Below are positions 9,686-18,855 of a stretch of 64,000 nt of DNA, one piece after another; the stretch's first letter is position 1; each line of letters begins with the position of its first letter. The DNA comes from Methylomonas lenta. Its GTDB lineage: Bacteria > Pseudomonadota > Gammaproteobacteria > Methylococcales > Methylomonadaceae. Below the pieces are notes generated by a model. That model made no database searches, was not told where the DNA came from, and was given only the letters and a program-made list of their open reading frames with translations. The stretch is taken from NCBI RefSeq assembly GCF_001644015.1, contig NZ_LUUI01000102.1:1-64000 (forward strand). Reading direction: 5' to 3'. The position numbers and the translations under genes were made by a program.

Positions 9686-10678
9686 ATGATAGACACCCTG
9701 TATATCGAATCAGCAGTTGCTCAGCATCCGCGCGTGGCTGCGATTCGGCAGCGTTTTCCTGCCGCCAGAGTCATAGACTGTGAGCGATACGGCGAAGTAT
9801 TCAATCCCAAAGCACAGAATTTTCGCTTGCAAAAACAACAGCCAGCGTTGATTTTGGCCCACAAACATCAAAAGTTTGTCCTGCCGGCACCTGCCGGCTA
9901 CGGCATTGGCGGACAACGTAATTACTATTTTTCTCATATGCTCAACTGCCTGTACGATTGTCGTTATTGCTTTTTGCAAGGCATGTATCAGTCGGCCAAT
10001 TATGTGTTATTTGTGAATTACGAAGATTTTCAGCAGCAAATTCGTGATATTTGTCAAGAAACACCCAACGAAGCCATTTATTTTTTTTCCGGTTACGATT
10101 GCGACAGCCTGGCTTTTGAACCCGTTACCGGTTTTGCCGAATCTTTTTTGCCGCTGTTTGCCGAATTGCCCAACGCATGGCTGGAGTTACGCAGCAAAAG
10201 CACTCAGATCAGAGGATTGTTAGCACGCCCCGTATTGCCGCAATGCGTGGTAGCATTTAGTTTGTCACCCGATTCGGTAGCCGATAAAGTGGAAGCCAAA
10301 GCGCCATCGGTCGCCAAACGTATCGAAGCAGCCGTCAAGTTACAGCGCCAAGATTGGCCCATCGGCCTGCGGTTTGACCCATTGATTTATCAGCACAATT
10401 ATCGGCAGCACTATCGCGAATTGTTTGAACAGGTCTTTAGCGTGATTGATGCCGAGGCATTACATTCCGTCAGTCTTGGTGTATTCAGATTACCTGAACA
10501 TTTTTTCAAAAAAATGCACAAGTTGTATCCGGATGAACGCTTATTCGCCAGCCCGTTACAAAGCACATCCGGCATGCTGTCTTATCGCTCAGAACTTGAA
10601 CAAACGATGATGGCGGATTGTACGGAAATGTTATTGCAATACATACCTGAAACCCGATTCTTTCCATGCAAGCTATAA
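9686..10678 (+). CDS. splB: Spore photoproduct lyase-like radical SAM protein
   Basis: A 330-residue radical SAM protein resembling SplB. The [4Fe-4S] ligands are Cys88, Cys92 and Cys95 in NCLYDCRYCFLQG, the CX3CX2C pattern. The surrounding YYFSHMLNCLYDC and YVLFVNYEDF segments are characteristic of the SplB group. The firmicute enzyme repairs 5-thyminyl-5,6-dihydrothymine in spore DNA. No sporulation genes occur here, so a repair or other radical role in vegetative cells is inferred. The stop overlaps the SDR start by 13 bp, suggesting coupled expression. The minus-strand ribF gene starts 102 bp to the left. Confidence 0.85.
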   Translation: MIDTLYIESAVAQHPRVAAIRQRFPAARVIDCERYGEVFNPKAQNFRLQKQQPALILAHKHQKFVLPAPAGYGIGGQRNYYFSHMLNCLYDCRYCFLQGMYQSANYVLFVNYEDFQQQIRDICQETPNEAIYFFSGYDCDSLAFEPVTGFAESFLPLFAELPNAWLELRSKSTQIRGLLARPVLPQCVVAFSLSPDSVADKVEAKAPSVAKRIEAAVKLQRQDWPIGLRFDPLIYQHNYRQHYRELFEQVFSVIDAEALHSVSLGVFRLPEHFFKKMHKLYPDERLFASPLQSTSGMLSYRSELEQTMMADCTEMLLQYIPETRFFPCKL

Positions 10679-11388
10679 AACGCACAGTACTGGTCACAGG
10701 CGCCAGCTCCGGTATCGGCCGTGCGGTGGCTAGGCAGTTATTGCAACAGGGACACTTTGTGATTGGGCTATCGCGTGATCGCCAACGCTTTTCGGTGGAA
10801 CACCCGCAATTCTTAGCTGCAGAATTGGATTTAGCTAAACTCACAGAAATAAGCCCGTTTGCCAAAGGTCTACAAAACGATTTTCCGCAGCTGGATGCAG
10901 TGGTCTTTGCAGCCGGGTACGGTCAGTTCGGCAGTTTGGAGCAATTTTCATTTCAACAGATCGAGCAATTAATGAGCGTTAATTTTACTGGCCAGGCATT
11001 TTTGACCCGAGCATTGCTGCCCAAACTCAAGCAAAAGCCGCATAGTAACTTGATTTACATCGGCTCAGAAGCGGCATTAAAAGGCACACGGAATGGCAGT
11101 ATTTATTGTGCGAGTAAATTTGCCTTACGAGGTTTTTCTCAAGCACTTAGGGACGAATGCGGTAAAAGCGGCGTGCGAGTTTCTTTGATCAATCCAGGCA
11201 TGGTCGACAGCGCCTTTTTTGATAGCCTGAGCTTTACTCCTGGCAAGCAACCAGAACAGGCTTTGCAAGCCAAGGATGTAGCGGATGTGGTCTGCTATAT
11301 TTTTCAAGCCAGCCCTTATTGTGGCGTTGACGAAATCAATTTAAGCCCACTTAATAAAGTCATTGAGTTCAAAAGAACCTTATGCTAA
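10666..11388 (+). CDS. SDR family NAD(P)-dependent oxidoreductase
   Basis: A 240-residue classical short-chain dehydrogenase/reductase. The cofactor loop TGASSGIG is at about residues 11-18, the NAG-equivalent is AAGYG, and the catalytic Tyr-Lys pair is in YCASK with an upstream Ser in YIGSEAAL. The substrate cannot be deduced. The gene overlaps splB upstream by 13 bp and the potassium channel downstream by 7 bp, so it is embedded in a single transcription unit. Pairing with a radical SAM protein is a context clue, not evidence of a pathway. Confidence 0.88.
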   Translation: MQAIKRTVLVTGASSGIGRAVARQLLQQGHFVIGLSRDRQRFSVEHPQFLAAELDLAKLTEISPFAKGLQNDFPQLDAVVFAAGYGQFGSLEQFSFQQIEQLMSVNFTGQAFLTRALLPKLKQKPHSNLIYIGSEAALKGTRNGSIYCASKFALRGFSQALRDECGKSGVRVSLINPGMVDSAFFDSLSFTPGKQPEQALQAKDVADVVCYIFQASPYCGVDEINLSPLNKVIEFKRTLC

Positions 11389-12980
11389 GTCGGATTATTG
11401 TTTATTTAGCTTATTTCTTAAAATCATCCAAGCGCTATAAAAATAGTAAGCTATTTTTCTGGAATCTATTAGAAAATCAAGACAGCAAATTGAAATCATA
11501 TTTTGATTTCCTAATGATAAGTCTAATATTTTTAAGTATCTACTTCCTATTTTATGATACTGGTCAACAGTTTAGTGTTATGGGTGGCTATGTTGAAATA
11601 TGCATTATATCTATATTCATTATAGAATACTTATTGCGGCTTTGGATTTATTCAAACACACATGAAATCATCATAAAGGATTACGAAAAAGCTCTTTATT
11701 TAAATATAAAATTTAATTTAACAAAGACATTAATAAAGTCAATTTTAAACAAAGCGGAATATATATTTACACCTTATGCCATTATTGACTTACTGGCCAT
11801 ACTACCGAGCTATAGACCACTACGTATTTTGCGAATATTCTTGATATTTAGAATATTCAAATTGTTTCGCTATTCAAATAGCATTAGACTCTATTCAGAC
11901 ATACTCGTCACCAAACGTTTTGAATTACTGACCCTATTAATATTCACTGGATTCTTTCTGCTGATTGCCAGTGTATCAGTATATATTTTTGAATTCCCTG
12001 AAAACGACAGTGATATTCACAACTTATTTGAAGCCTTTTATTGGGCTATTGTGACTGCAGCGGCTGTTGGTTACGGTGATATTACTCCACATACTCTGGG
12101 TGGCCGCATAGTAGCGATGATTCTAATTTTTGTCAGCGTCGGCATTGTGGCATTTTTTACTTCAATATTAATCTCAGCATTCAATGAAAAAATGCCGGAG
12201 TTACGCGAGAATAAAATAACTTCTGATTTAGAACGTTATCGTAATTTTATTATTATTTGCGGATTTGGTCGGGTGGGCCAAGAGATTGCCAGCCATCTAG
12301 CTAAAGACAAGCAAAAGTTTATTATCATCGATAAAAATGAGCATAACATTAGTCTGGCCAGAAAGTTAAAATATCTAGCCATACAAAATGACGCTACCCG
12401 CAATGATGTTTTGCTCAGTGCAGGCATCAATCAAGGTGCCAGCACCATACTTTGCATAACAGGTGATGATGTGGTGAATGTATATATCACACTAACCAGC
12501 AGACATTTGAGTAAAGATATTCACATTATTTCAAGAGTGAACCGCCATGAAAATCTAAGCAAAATGTATCAGGCTGGTGCTAATAATGTAATATTACCTT
12601 TTGAGGTAGCGGGATTGTTAGCCGCAGAGTTTTTGGGGCAGCCGGTTGCATTTGAGGCTATTTTAGGTGTTTTACAAAATCGAAGCGATATTGGCATGGA
12701 AACCATATTAGTTACAGAAAAATCGCCATTGGATACTCAGAAAATAGAGCAACTGGATTTGCTGCAACGTAAACTGACCTTGCTAGGTGTCATTAGTGCC
12801 AATGCTTTACATTTAAAACATAAGAATAAATACCGAGTTAAACAGCAGCATTTTTATTTTAATCCAGAGCAACATTTTATATTGCGACAAGGTGATATGT
12901 TGGTAATTTTGGGACGAAAATATAGTATTGATCATTTTCGAAATGAAATTGAGAAGCAGCGTTTACGAGCAAAAACTTAA
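11382..12980 (+). CDS. Voltage-sensor type potassium channel with RCK (TrkA-N) domain
   Basis: A 532-residue six-helix channel subunit. Helix S4 carries the repeated charges of a voltage sensor (RPLRILRIFLIFRIFKLFR). The pore loop holds the potassium selectivity filter AVGYGD at residues 228-233. The cytoplasmic tail begins with an RCK/TrkA-N Rossmann domain (GFGRVG at 294-299, acidic ribose ligand in IIIDKNE), followed by a TrkA-C-like region ending around LVILGR. It likely mediates ligand- and voltage-tuned K+ flux across the inner membrane. The first 500 bp are markedly more AT-rich than flanking genes. A second RCK protein follows 2 bp downstream. Confidence 0.9.
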   Translation: MLSRIIVYLAYFLKSSKRYKNSKLFFWNLLENQDSKLKSYFDFLMISLIFLSIYFLFYDTGQQFSVMGGYVEICIISIFIIEYLLRLWIYSNTHEIIIKDYEKALYLNIKFNLTKTLIKSILNKAEYIFTPYAIIDLLAILPSYRPLRILRIFLIFRIFKLFRYSNSIRLYSDILVTKRFELLTLLIFTGFFLLIASVSVYIFEFPENDSDIHNLFEAFYWAIVTAAAVGYGDITPHTLGGRIVAMILIFVSVGIVAFFTSILISAFNEKMPELRENKITSDLERYRNFIIICGFGRVGQEIASHLAKDKQKFIIIDKNEHNISLARKLKYLAIQNDATRNDVLLSAGINQGASTILCITGDDVVNVYITLTSRHLSKDIHIISRVNRHENLSKMYQAGANNVILPFEVAGLLAAEFLGQPVAFEAILGVLQNRSDIGMETILVTEKSPLDTQKIEQLDLLQRKLTLLGVISANALHLKHKNKYRVKQQHFYFNPEQHFILRQGDMLVILGRKYSIDHFRNEIEKQRLRAKT

Positions 12981-12982
12981 CT

Positions 12983-13687
12983 ATGAAAAAGGTTGCTATC
13001 TTTGGTTATAACAGAGTTTCTTTTGAAGCTATTAGTAGGATTGATAGAGAAGCTCACGATATTAAAGTGTTTGACCATAAACCTGAACATATTGAGCAGG
13101 CTTTAGACAATGACATAAATGCTACTTTACTTGATTTTAAAAGTGATGAATGCTTAAGAAGCATCGGAATTGGCGACGACATCAACACCTTGCTGTGTTG
13201 CTTTGACAACGATTCCGAAAATGTATTTCTGACCATGTCTGCGCGGGCGCTGGATAAAGATCTGCAAATTATTGCCATAATAGAAAGCCCGGATGCCTCG
13301 GAAAAACTGTTGGCGGCTGGAGCAAATAAGATCATCGATCCCTATCAGATTTGCGGACACAAGATTCACGATATGCTGAAAAGACCCGATATCACAGATC
13401 TTTTTGACCAGACCGTATTTGGTAGAAATGACTTGCATTTGGCTGAAGTGGAAGTCCCGGAAAATAGTTTTTTACAGGGTATTTTTGCTAGCCAATTAGA
13501 GTTAAACAGCCATTACAATCTGATTTTGGTCGGTATTATCAATAAGCAACTAAGCGACCAAATGCATTTTGTTGCTGAAGAAGTGGATAGGCAACTTAAT
13601 TCGGGAGATATTCTGGTTATTTTAGGCCCCTCACGGGAAATTAGAGCATTTAAAAAAGATGTGAAAGATGAATATTGTAAAATTTAA
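12983..13687 (+). CDS. Free-standing RCK/TrkA-like regulatory protein, degenerate nucleotide loop
   Basis: A 234-residue cytoplasmic protein with a TrkA-N-like Rossmann domain (about 1-120) and a TrkA-C-like domain (about 140-225, ending GDILVILGP). The glycine-rich loop reads FGYNRVS where RCK domains have GxGxxG, so the second and third glycines are lost; the acidic residue after strand 2 (KVFDHKPE) remains. It sits 2 bp after a channel with its own RCK domain, so a heteromeric gating ring or accessory subunit is plausible. Alternatively it serves a Trk/Ktr transporter encoded elsewhere. The 3' end overlaps dsbB by 20 bp. Confidence 0.8.
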   Translation: MKKVAIFGYNRVSFEAISRIDREAHDIKVFDHKPEHIEQALDNDINATLLDFKSDECLRSIGIGDDINTLLCCFDNDSENVFLTMSARALDKDLQIIAIIESPDASEKLLAAGANKIIDPYQICGHKIHDMLKRPDITDLFDQTVFGRNDLHLAEVEVPENSFLQGIFASQLELNSHYNLILVGIINKQLSDQMHFVAEEVDRQLNSGDILVILGPSREIRAFKKDVKDEYCKI

Positions 13688-14177
13688 TCCGCGATTATGG
13701 TTTTTTTTGGGTTTTACCGGTTGTTGTGCATTACTTGCCATGGGTGCTTTTATGCAGTTTGTAGAAGAATTAGAGCCGTGCCCTTTGTGTATTTCGCAAC
13801 GGCTTGCCATCCTGTCCACCGGTATCATTTTTTTATTTGCCGGAATACATAACCGGGCTCATAAAGTCTATGCGGTGATCGGGGCGATTTCTGCTTTGAT
13901 TGGCGCCAGCATTTCCACACGTCATGTCTGGCTGCAACATTTACCGCCTGATCAGGTACCGGAATGCAGCCCGGGACTGGAGTACGTGTTTCAACATTTT
14001 CCACTAGCCGATACCATCAAGCTAATGCTGACCGGTACCGGGGAATGTGCTCAAATCGAAGGCATTTTTTTGGGTTTGACAATTCCGGCCTGGACACTGA
14101 TTGCCTTTTTAATGCTGGCTGTTTTCAGCTTGGCAACAATTTGGCTAAAAGCACACTGCGAGCAAACCGATGTATGA
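13668..14177 (+). CDS. dsbB: Disulfide bond formation protein B
   Basis: DsbB reoxidises DsbA and passes electrons to quinones in the inner membrane. The 169-residue protein has four transmembrane helices. The first periplasmic loop carries the redox pair Cys38-Cys41 (CPLC), and the second loop carries Cys100 and Cys127, which act with DsbA. The essential quinone-proximal Arg is likely in SQRLA. It starts inside the end of the RCK gene (20 bp overlap). A dsbA gene lies at 36088-36693, so the oxidation pair is encoded separately in this window. Confidence 0.95.
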   Translation: MNIVKFNPRLWFFLGFTGCCALLAMGAFMQFVEELEPCPLCISQRLAILSTGIIFLFAGIHNRAHKVYAVIGAISALIGASISTRHVWLQHLPPDQVPECSPGLEYVFQHFPLADTIKLMLTGTGECAQIEGIFLGLTIPAWTLIAFLMLAVFSLATIWLKAHCEQTDV

Positions 14178-14518
14178 CAGATTAATCTGAAAGCATGAAC
14201 TTATGCTGAATTAAAGGTATCGATTCGAAGTTGACTTTAACCTGATATGCACAACAACAGTACCACAGGATTTTTTAACCTTTATTTTCGGCAGAATGAT
14301 TTTACATAGCTTAATTTTTTACCGTAAGCCATTGATATTATATATTTAATACTGTTGCATCAAAATTATCCAATGTAACAAATCTGTAATAAAATCCGCT
14401 ACTAAGCGACACTATTCTTACGTAATCCACAGAGTTATCCACAGATTTTGTGGGTAACTAAAATTTCTTTATAGCGATAACCACTTAGGGCAAACTCATC
14501 ATAAAAACCTCACCAAGC
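14178..14518. other. AT-rich intergenic region upstream of priA
   Basis: This 341-bp gap has no open frame of note. It holds an AT-rich stretch (about 14260-14400) followed by three DnaA-box-like sequences at 14423-14457. No tRNA or terminator with a T-tract stands out. Confidence 0.6.
14423..14457. promoter_or_regulatory. Cluster of three DnaA-box-like sites
   Basis: TAATCCACA (14423-14431, plus), the perfect consensus TTATCCACA (14435-14443, plus) and TTACCCACA (14449-14457, minus) occur within 35 bp. They lie about 60 bp before priA. Such a cluster could let DnaA-ATP regulate priA transcription or titrate DnaA. The gene neighbourhood (no dnaA, dnaN, mnmG) argues against it being the chromosome origin. 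Confidence 0.5.
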
Positions 14519-16735
14519 TTGGCTAAATGCGACACCTCCGCAAAGCTGATTTGGCAAATTGCCATCCCGGTACCGCTGGAGCGTTTATTTGATTATTGGC
14601 CACCTGAGCATTACCCGTTAAATAGCATCCAGCCCGGGATGCGGGTTACTGTGCCGTTTGGTAAATCCCATAAAGTTGGTGTAGTGATGCGTGTTATGAA
14701 AGCCAGCGATAGCAGTGTCGATCTAAATCGGCTGAAACACGTGGCACAAGTACTGGATACTGAACCACTACTTTCAACTAAAGATTTACAATTATTGCAT
14801 TGGGCTAGTCGTTATTATCACCATGCTATCGGCGAGGTCATCGCGACGGCGTTTCCGGTAGCGCTGCGCCAGGGTAAGCCCGCTGTGCTGCAACGCGAAA
14901 ACTGCTACGGCTTGACCAAGCTGGGGCGAAACACTGAGCCGGCGCAACTCAAGCGTGCACCCAAGCAACAAGCTCTATTAGCCGTATTTCAAAATAGCCA
15001 GCAAACGTTTGAGCTGGCTGACATAGCTGAGCATAAAGCTGCACTAAAAAGTTTGCTGGAAAAAGGCCTGTTAATAGAACAGCCTCGGCAAACTGTCGAC
15101 ACAGACAGGCTGGAAAAACCAGTTGGGTTAGTCGCTAATCCAGAACAACTACACGCCATTGATAGTGTAATTTCCAGTCTGCATAGATTTTCAGTCAGCT
15201 TGTTGCAAGGTGTGACAGGTAGCGGTAAAACCGAAGTGTATATGCAAGTTATCTCCGAAGCCTTGCAATACAACCTGCAAGTATTGGTGTTGCTACCGGA
15301 AATCACCCTGACGCCGCAACTGGAGCAACGCTTTCGCCAACGCTTTAATGTGCCGATGGTATGCTTTCATTCCAAGTTCAATGATAGTCAGCGGCTGCAT
15401 GCCTGGCTGAGTTTACAACAAGGCAGTGCAAGCATCATGCTTGGCACCCGTTCGGCCTTATTTACCCCCATGCAAAGGCCAGGTTTGATCATTCTGGATG
15501 AAGAACATGATAGTTCCTTCAAGCAACAGGAAGGTTTTCGTTTTTCTGCGCGCGATGTCGCCATTGCTAGAGCCAAGATGCTGAATATTCCTGTCTTATT
15601 AGGTTCAGCAACGCCCTCACTGGAAAGTTTGTTCAATGTTACACGTCAACGCTATCAATTATTAGAACTATCAAGCCGGGCTGGTAATGCCATTGAGCCG
15701 GTATTTCAAATTTTGGATATACGCAACAAACCACTGCAGGATGGTTTATCTGAACCATTGATTACAGAGATTCAAACGACTCTTGCGCGTGGACAGCAGG
15801 CATTGTTATTTTTAAATCGTAGAGGCTATGCTCCAGTGCAAATATGTCATGGTTGCGGTTGGGTGTCGCGCTGTGGCCGCTGCGATGCCAATATGGTAAT
15901 CCATGCCAGCGAACGGCGTTTGCGTTGTCACCATTGCGGTGCTGAACAGTCCTTGCCTAAACAATGTCCAGCTTGCAAAACGGGTGAGCTACAACCTTTG
16001 GGGCTGGGCACCGAACGCATTGAACAGACTCTAACTGTGCTATTTCCAGGCAAGAATCTGATCCGATTGGATAGAGACACCACTCAGCGCAAAGGCGCTT
16101 TAGAAGCTTACCTGGAACAAATCAACAGTGGTCATGCGGACATTATTCTGGGCACACAAATGCTGGCCAAAGGCCATCATTTTCCTGATGTCACTTTAGT
16201 GGCGATACTGGATGTCGATAGTGGCTTGTTTAGCGTTGATTTTCACGCAGGTGAAAAATTGGCGCAGATGATCGTGCAAGTAGCCGGCCGAGCTGGCCGA
16301 GCCAACAATCGTGGACGGGTGGTTTTACAAACTCGACAACCACAACATCCATTGTTGACCACTCTGATCGATAAGGGCTATCGAGCATTTGCCGAAAGCG
16401 CTCTGCAGGAACGCAAACTTGCTGGATTACCCCCTTACAGCCATCAGGCGTTGCTGCGTACTCATGCCAGTGATGCTCAGGCTCCACAAGCGTTTCTACA
16501 GGCTGTTTGCCAGTTATTACAACAAAATAAAAACGATAAAACCTTAGTCTTAGGGCCTGTATCTGCACCTATGGCACGCAGGGCCGGACAATTTCGCTTT
16601 CAATTACTGCTGCAAAGCGCTCACCGCAAAGACCTGCATCACTTATTAGATTTAGTGTTACCGCAAGTCGTAAAATTGAAGGAAGCTAAAAAAGTGCGTT
16701 GGTCGCTGGATATAGATCCGGTCGATCTATATTAA
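14519..16735 (+). CDS. priA: Primosomal protein N' (replication restart helicase)
   Basis: PriA recognises collapsed replication forks and reloads the replisome with its 3'-5' helicase activity. The 738-residue protein has the N-terminal DNA-binding domain (IPVPLERLFDYWPP), Walker A GVTGSGKTEVY at 231-241, the DEEH box, and a pair of zinc-binding sites with cysteines in CHGCGW, CGRC, CHHC and CPAC. Helicase motifs TRSALF and QVAGRAGRA are present. No ATG lies near the expected N-terminus, so the TTG at 14519 (AKCDTSAKLIW) is the best start, lacking a strong ribosome site. Three DnaA-like boxes precede it. Confidence 0.94.
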   Translation: MAKCDTSAKLIWQIAIPVPLERLFDYWPPEHYPLNSIQPGMRVTVPFGKSHKVGVVMRVMKASDSSVDLNRLKHVAQVLDTEPLLSTKDLQLLHWASRYYHHAIGEVIATAFPVALRQGKPAVLQRENCYGLTKLGRNTEPAQLKRAPKQQALLAVFQNSQQTFELADIAEHKAALKSLLEKGLLIEQPRQTVDTDRLEKPVGLVANPEQLHAIDSVISSLHRFSVSLLQGVTGSGKTEVYMQVISEALQYNLQVLVLLPEITLTPQLEQRFRQRFNVPMVCFHSKFNDSQRLHAWLSLQQGSASIMLGTRSALFTPMQRPGLIILDEEHDSSFKQQEGFRFSARDVAIARAKMLNIPVLLGSATPSLESLFNVTRQRYQLLELSSRAGNAIEPVFQILDIRNKPLQDGLSEPLITEIQTTLARGQQALLFLNRRGYAPVQICHGCGWVSRCGRCDANMVIHASERRLRCHHCGAEQSLPKQCPACKTGELQPLGLGTERIEQTLTVLFPGKNLIRLDRDTTQRKGALEAYLEQINSGHADIILGTQMLAKGHHFPDVTLVAILDVDSGLFSVDFHAGEKLAQMIVQVAGRAGRANNRGRVVLQTRQPQHPLLTTLIDKGYRAFAESALQERKLAGLPPYSHQALLRTHASDAQAPQAFLQAVCQLLQQNKNDKTLVLGPVSAPMARRAGQFRFQLLLQSAHRKDLHHLLDLVLPQVVKLKEAKKVRWSLDIDPVDLY

Positions 16736-16878
16736 AGAATTATTAAATATTTATTAAACATTTTACATATAAAATAAAACTGGTAAATTATAATCTTAAT
16801 TCATTGATAAATAATGGCAAGAACGGTTAGACACCGCTCTGCTTAACCTACATCGAGAATGATTTCAGCTAATTTGCC

Positions 16879-17184
16879 ATGAATTCGAAGTCAAACTATC
16901 GCCGAAACCATGCACGTCGCCATAAAGAAAGGCGATCAAATCCGTTTGAATTTAATTCACCGGAATGGATTGCTATGATGATGGAGCAATTTGTGTTGTG
17001 GCCCAAACAAGATCGTAGAAATTCTGATCGCCGTTCTTCTGATCGTCGCGCCCAAGAACGACGAACCTTTAGCAGAAATGCGTATTCATCCAGACATATC
17101 CGTCATCCTCAACCCGCCTTGACAGTCGATATTTTAGATGAAGATGAAAAAAAAATGATCATGGATTTATTCCATGATGAATGA
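16879..17184 (+). CDS. Arginine-rich protein with DRR repeats, hypothetical
   Basis: A 101-residue, strongly basic protein. The N-terminus is rich in Arg and Lys (YRRNHARRHKERR). A central block repeats the pattern DRRNSDRRSSDRRAQERR. The C-terminus turns acidic (DILDEDEKKMIMDLFHDE). No known domain is recognised, and there is no signal peptide. The basic block suggests binding to nucleic acid or anionic lipid. It is followed by lnt 79 bp downstream. No good ribosome site precedes the ATG at 16879, which slightly lowers confidence in the start. Confidence 0.65.
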   Translation: MNSKSNYRRNHARRHKERRSNPFEFNSPEWIAMMMEQFVLWPKQDRRNSDRRSSDRRAQERRTFSRNAYSSRHIRHPQPALTVDILDEDEKKMIMDLFHDE

Positions 17185-17262
17185 CCTTTAGCCTGTTAGA
17201 CGGCAGCATTATTCAATCAGGTACAATGCTGTCTTTTGAATTATAAGGCGAGATTTCAGGTT

Positions 17263-18831
17263 ATGCGCACACTGCTGCCAGCATCAAATAGCCTATGGCT
17301 GCTACCGGTTTTGTCCGGCATTTTCATTGGCACTAGCTATATTCCTTTTCCGCCTTGGGCATCGCTGTTTTGTTTTGTGCCGTTGTGGTTGTTTTGGCAA
17401 CAGCAAGACAAATTAAAAACCGTTGTATTAAGTGGTGTACTAACCAGCTTTATTTATACTTTGATTGGCTTCAACTGGGTAACCTATACCTTGCATGAGT
17501 TCGCAAAAGTAAACTGGTTTGTATCCGGCATAGGTATGATTTTGTTTGCGTTATTAGGGCACTTATTTGTACCCGTTGCCGGGATGTTATGGTTCTGGAG
17601 TCGCAAGTTCACAATTGGCACAACTTGGCTGTCTTACGCGTTAATGGCTGTATTCACAGCCTTAGTCGAACTGTATCTGCCGATGTTGTTCAAATGGAAT
17701 TTTGGTTATTCCTGGTATGGCGCAGCCATACCGATTTACCAATGGGCTGAAGTGATTGGCTTTATCGGTTTGAGCATGCTGACGATACTGACCAATCTGC
17801 TGGTTTTATTTGCCTGGCAAGCACGAAAAAAAACGACTGGCCAGTTAGGTTTTGTAATGATTATTGTTGTTTTTTTGGGCCTAAATGCTAGTGGTCTCTG
17901 GCTAAAGAACAGATTGCCGGAACCTGATGCAGCGTTGAATGCTTTGCTGGTGCAGGCAAATATAGGCAATCTTGAAAAACAAGCCATGGAACATGGCAAG
18001 GGTTTTCGTGGTGAAATTTTAGATAAGTACTTACGCGTCACCGAAGCAGGTCTGGCCAACAACCCCAATATAGATTTTGTCATGTGGTCGGAAACAGCCT
18101 TCCCTTCACTACTGGGCGGAGAATATAACCAGACTGTTTATGCACATACGCTGCAAGATTTTTTGCGTACACATCAAGTAGCCATGCTGACTGGGGCTTA
18201 TGCTAAAGACCAACCAACCGGATTGATTACAAATTCCTTATTTGCGGTAGATAAGCAAGGCACAATCACCGAGCCTCATTACAGCAAAACAATTTTGCTC
18301 GCTTTAGGTGAATATATTCCTGGTGAAGCAACCTTTCCTTGGCTGAGATCACTACTTCCTATGGTGGGTCATTTTGCTCGCGGACCCGGACCAACAATGC
18401 TGCTGAAATTTAACGGTTATGCGATGGGGCCACAAGTCTGTTACGAAAGCTTGTTTCCTGAATTTTCCAAAGCACTAGCCGATCTAGGTGCACAATTTAT
18501 TGTCAATGTAACGAATGATTCCTGGTATGGCGACTGGCAAGAACCTTATCAACATTTATATATGACATTGGCTCGCGGCATTGAATTTAGGCGCCCCGTG
18601 TTACGGGTAACCAATACCGGTGTTTCAACCGTGTCATTGGCCAACGGTGATGTTTTAGCATTATCACCCATGGATGAAAGTTGGACAGGCGCTTACCATG
18701 TTCCCTATCAGACTCAGCCACAAACTACTTTTTATCAGCGTCATTTTAGCTTGATGCCTGGACTTCTGTGGAGTGCTTTACTGATACTGCTTGGCATTGG
18801 AATAGCTAAAAACAAGCAACGCAGTAGCTGA
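17263..18831 (+). CDS. lnt: Apolipoprotein N-acyltransferase
   Basis: Lnt adds the third acyl chain to the N-terminal cysteine of lipoproteins at the inner membrane. The 522-residue protein has six or so N-terminal transmembrane helices, then a periplasmic nitrilase-fold domain from about residue 220. The catalytic triad is visible: Glu277 (MWSETAFP), Lys342 (HYSKTIL) and Cys393 (QVCYESLF). A final helix near the C-terminus anchors the domain. I prefer the ATG at 17263 (MRTLLPASNS); an in-frame TTG nine codons upstream is possible. The lipoprotein signal peptidase gene lspA is close by on the opposite strand, so the maturation genes cluster. Confidence 0.95.
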   Translation: MRTLLPASNSLWLLPVLSGIFIGTSYIPFPPWASLFCFVPLWLFWQQQDKLKTVVLSGVLTSFIYTLIGFNWVTYTLHEFAKVNWFVSGIGMILFALLGHLFVPVAGMLWFWSRKFTIGTTWLSYALMAVFTALVELYLPMLFKWNFGYSWYGAAIPIYQWAEVIGFIGLSMLTILTNLLVLFAWQARKKTTGQLGFVMIIVVFLGLNASGLWLKNRLPEPDAALNALLVQANIGNLEKQAMEHGKGFRGEILDKYLRVTEAGLANNPNIDFVMWSETAFPSLLGGEYNQTVYAHTLQDFLRTHQVAMLTGAYAKDQPTGLITNSLFAVDKQGTITEPHYSKTILLALGEYIPGEATFPWLRSLLPMVGHFARGPGPTMLLKFNGYAMGPQVCYESLFPEFSKALADLGAQFIVNVTNDSWYGDWQEPYQHLYMTLARGIEFRRPVLRVTNTGVSTVSLANGDVLALSPMDESWTGAYHVPYQTQPQTTFYQRHFSLMPGLLWSALLILLGIGIAKNKQRSS

Positions 18832-18855
18832 ATACTAACCAGGGAAATTGCAGCT

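Noticed and set aside
14178-14518. Possible chromosome origin because of DnaA boxes in an AT-rich gap
   Set aside because: Only three boxes, and none of the usual origin neighbours (dnaA, dnaN, mnmG, rpmH). A local regulatory site is more likely.
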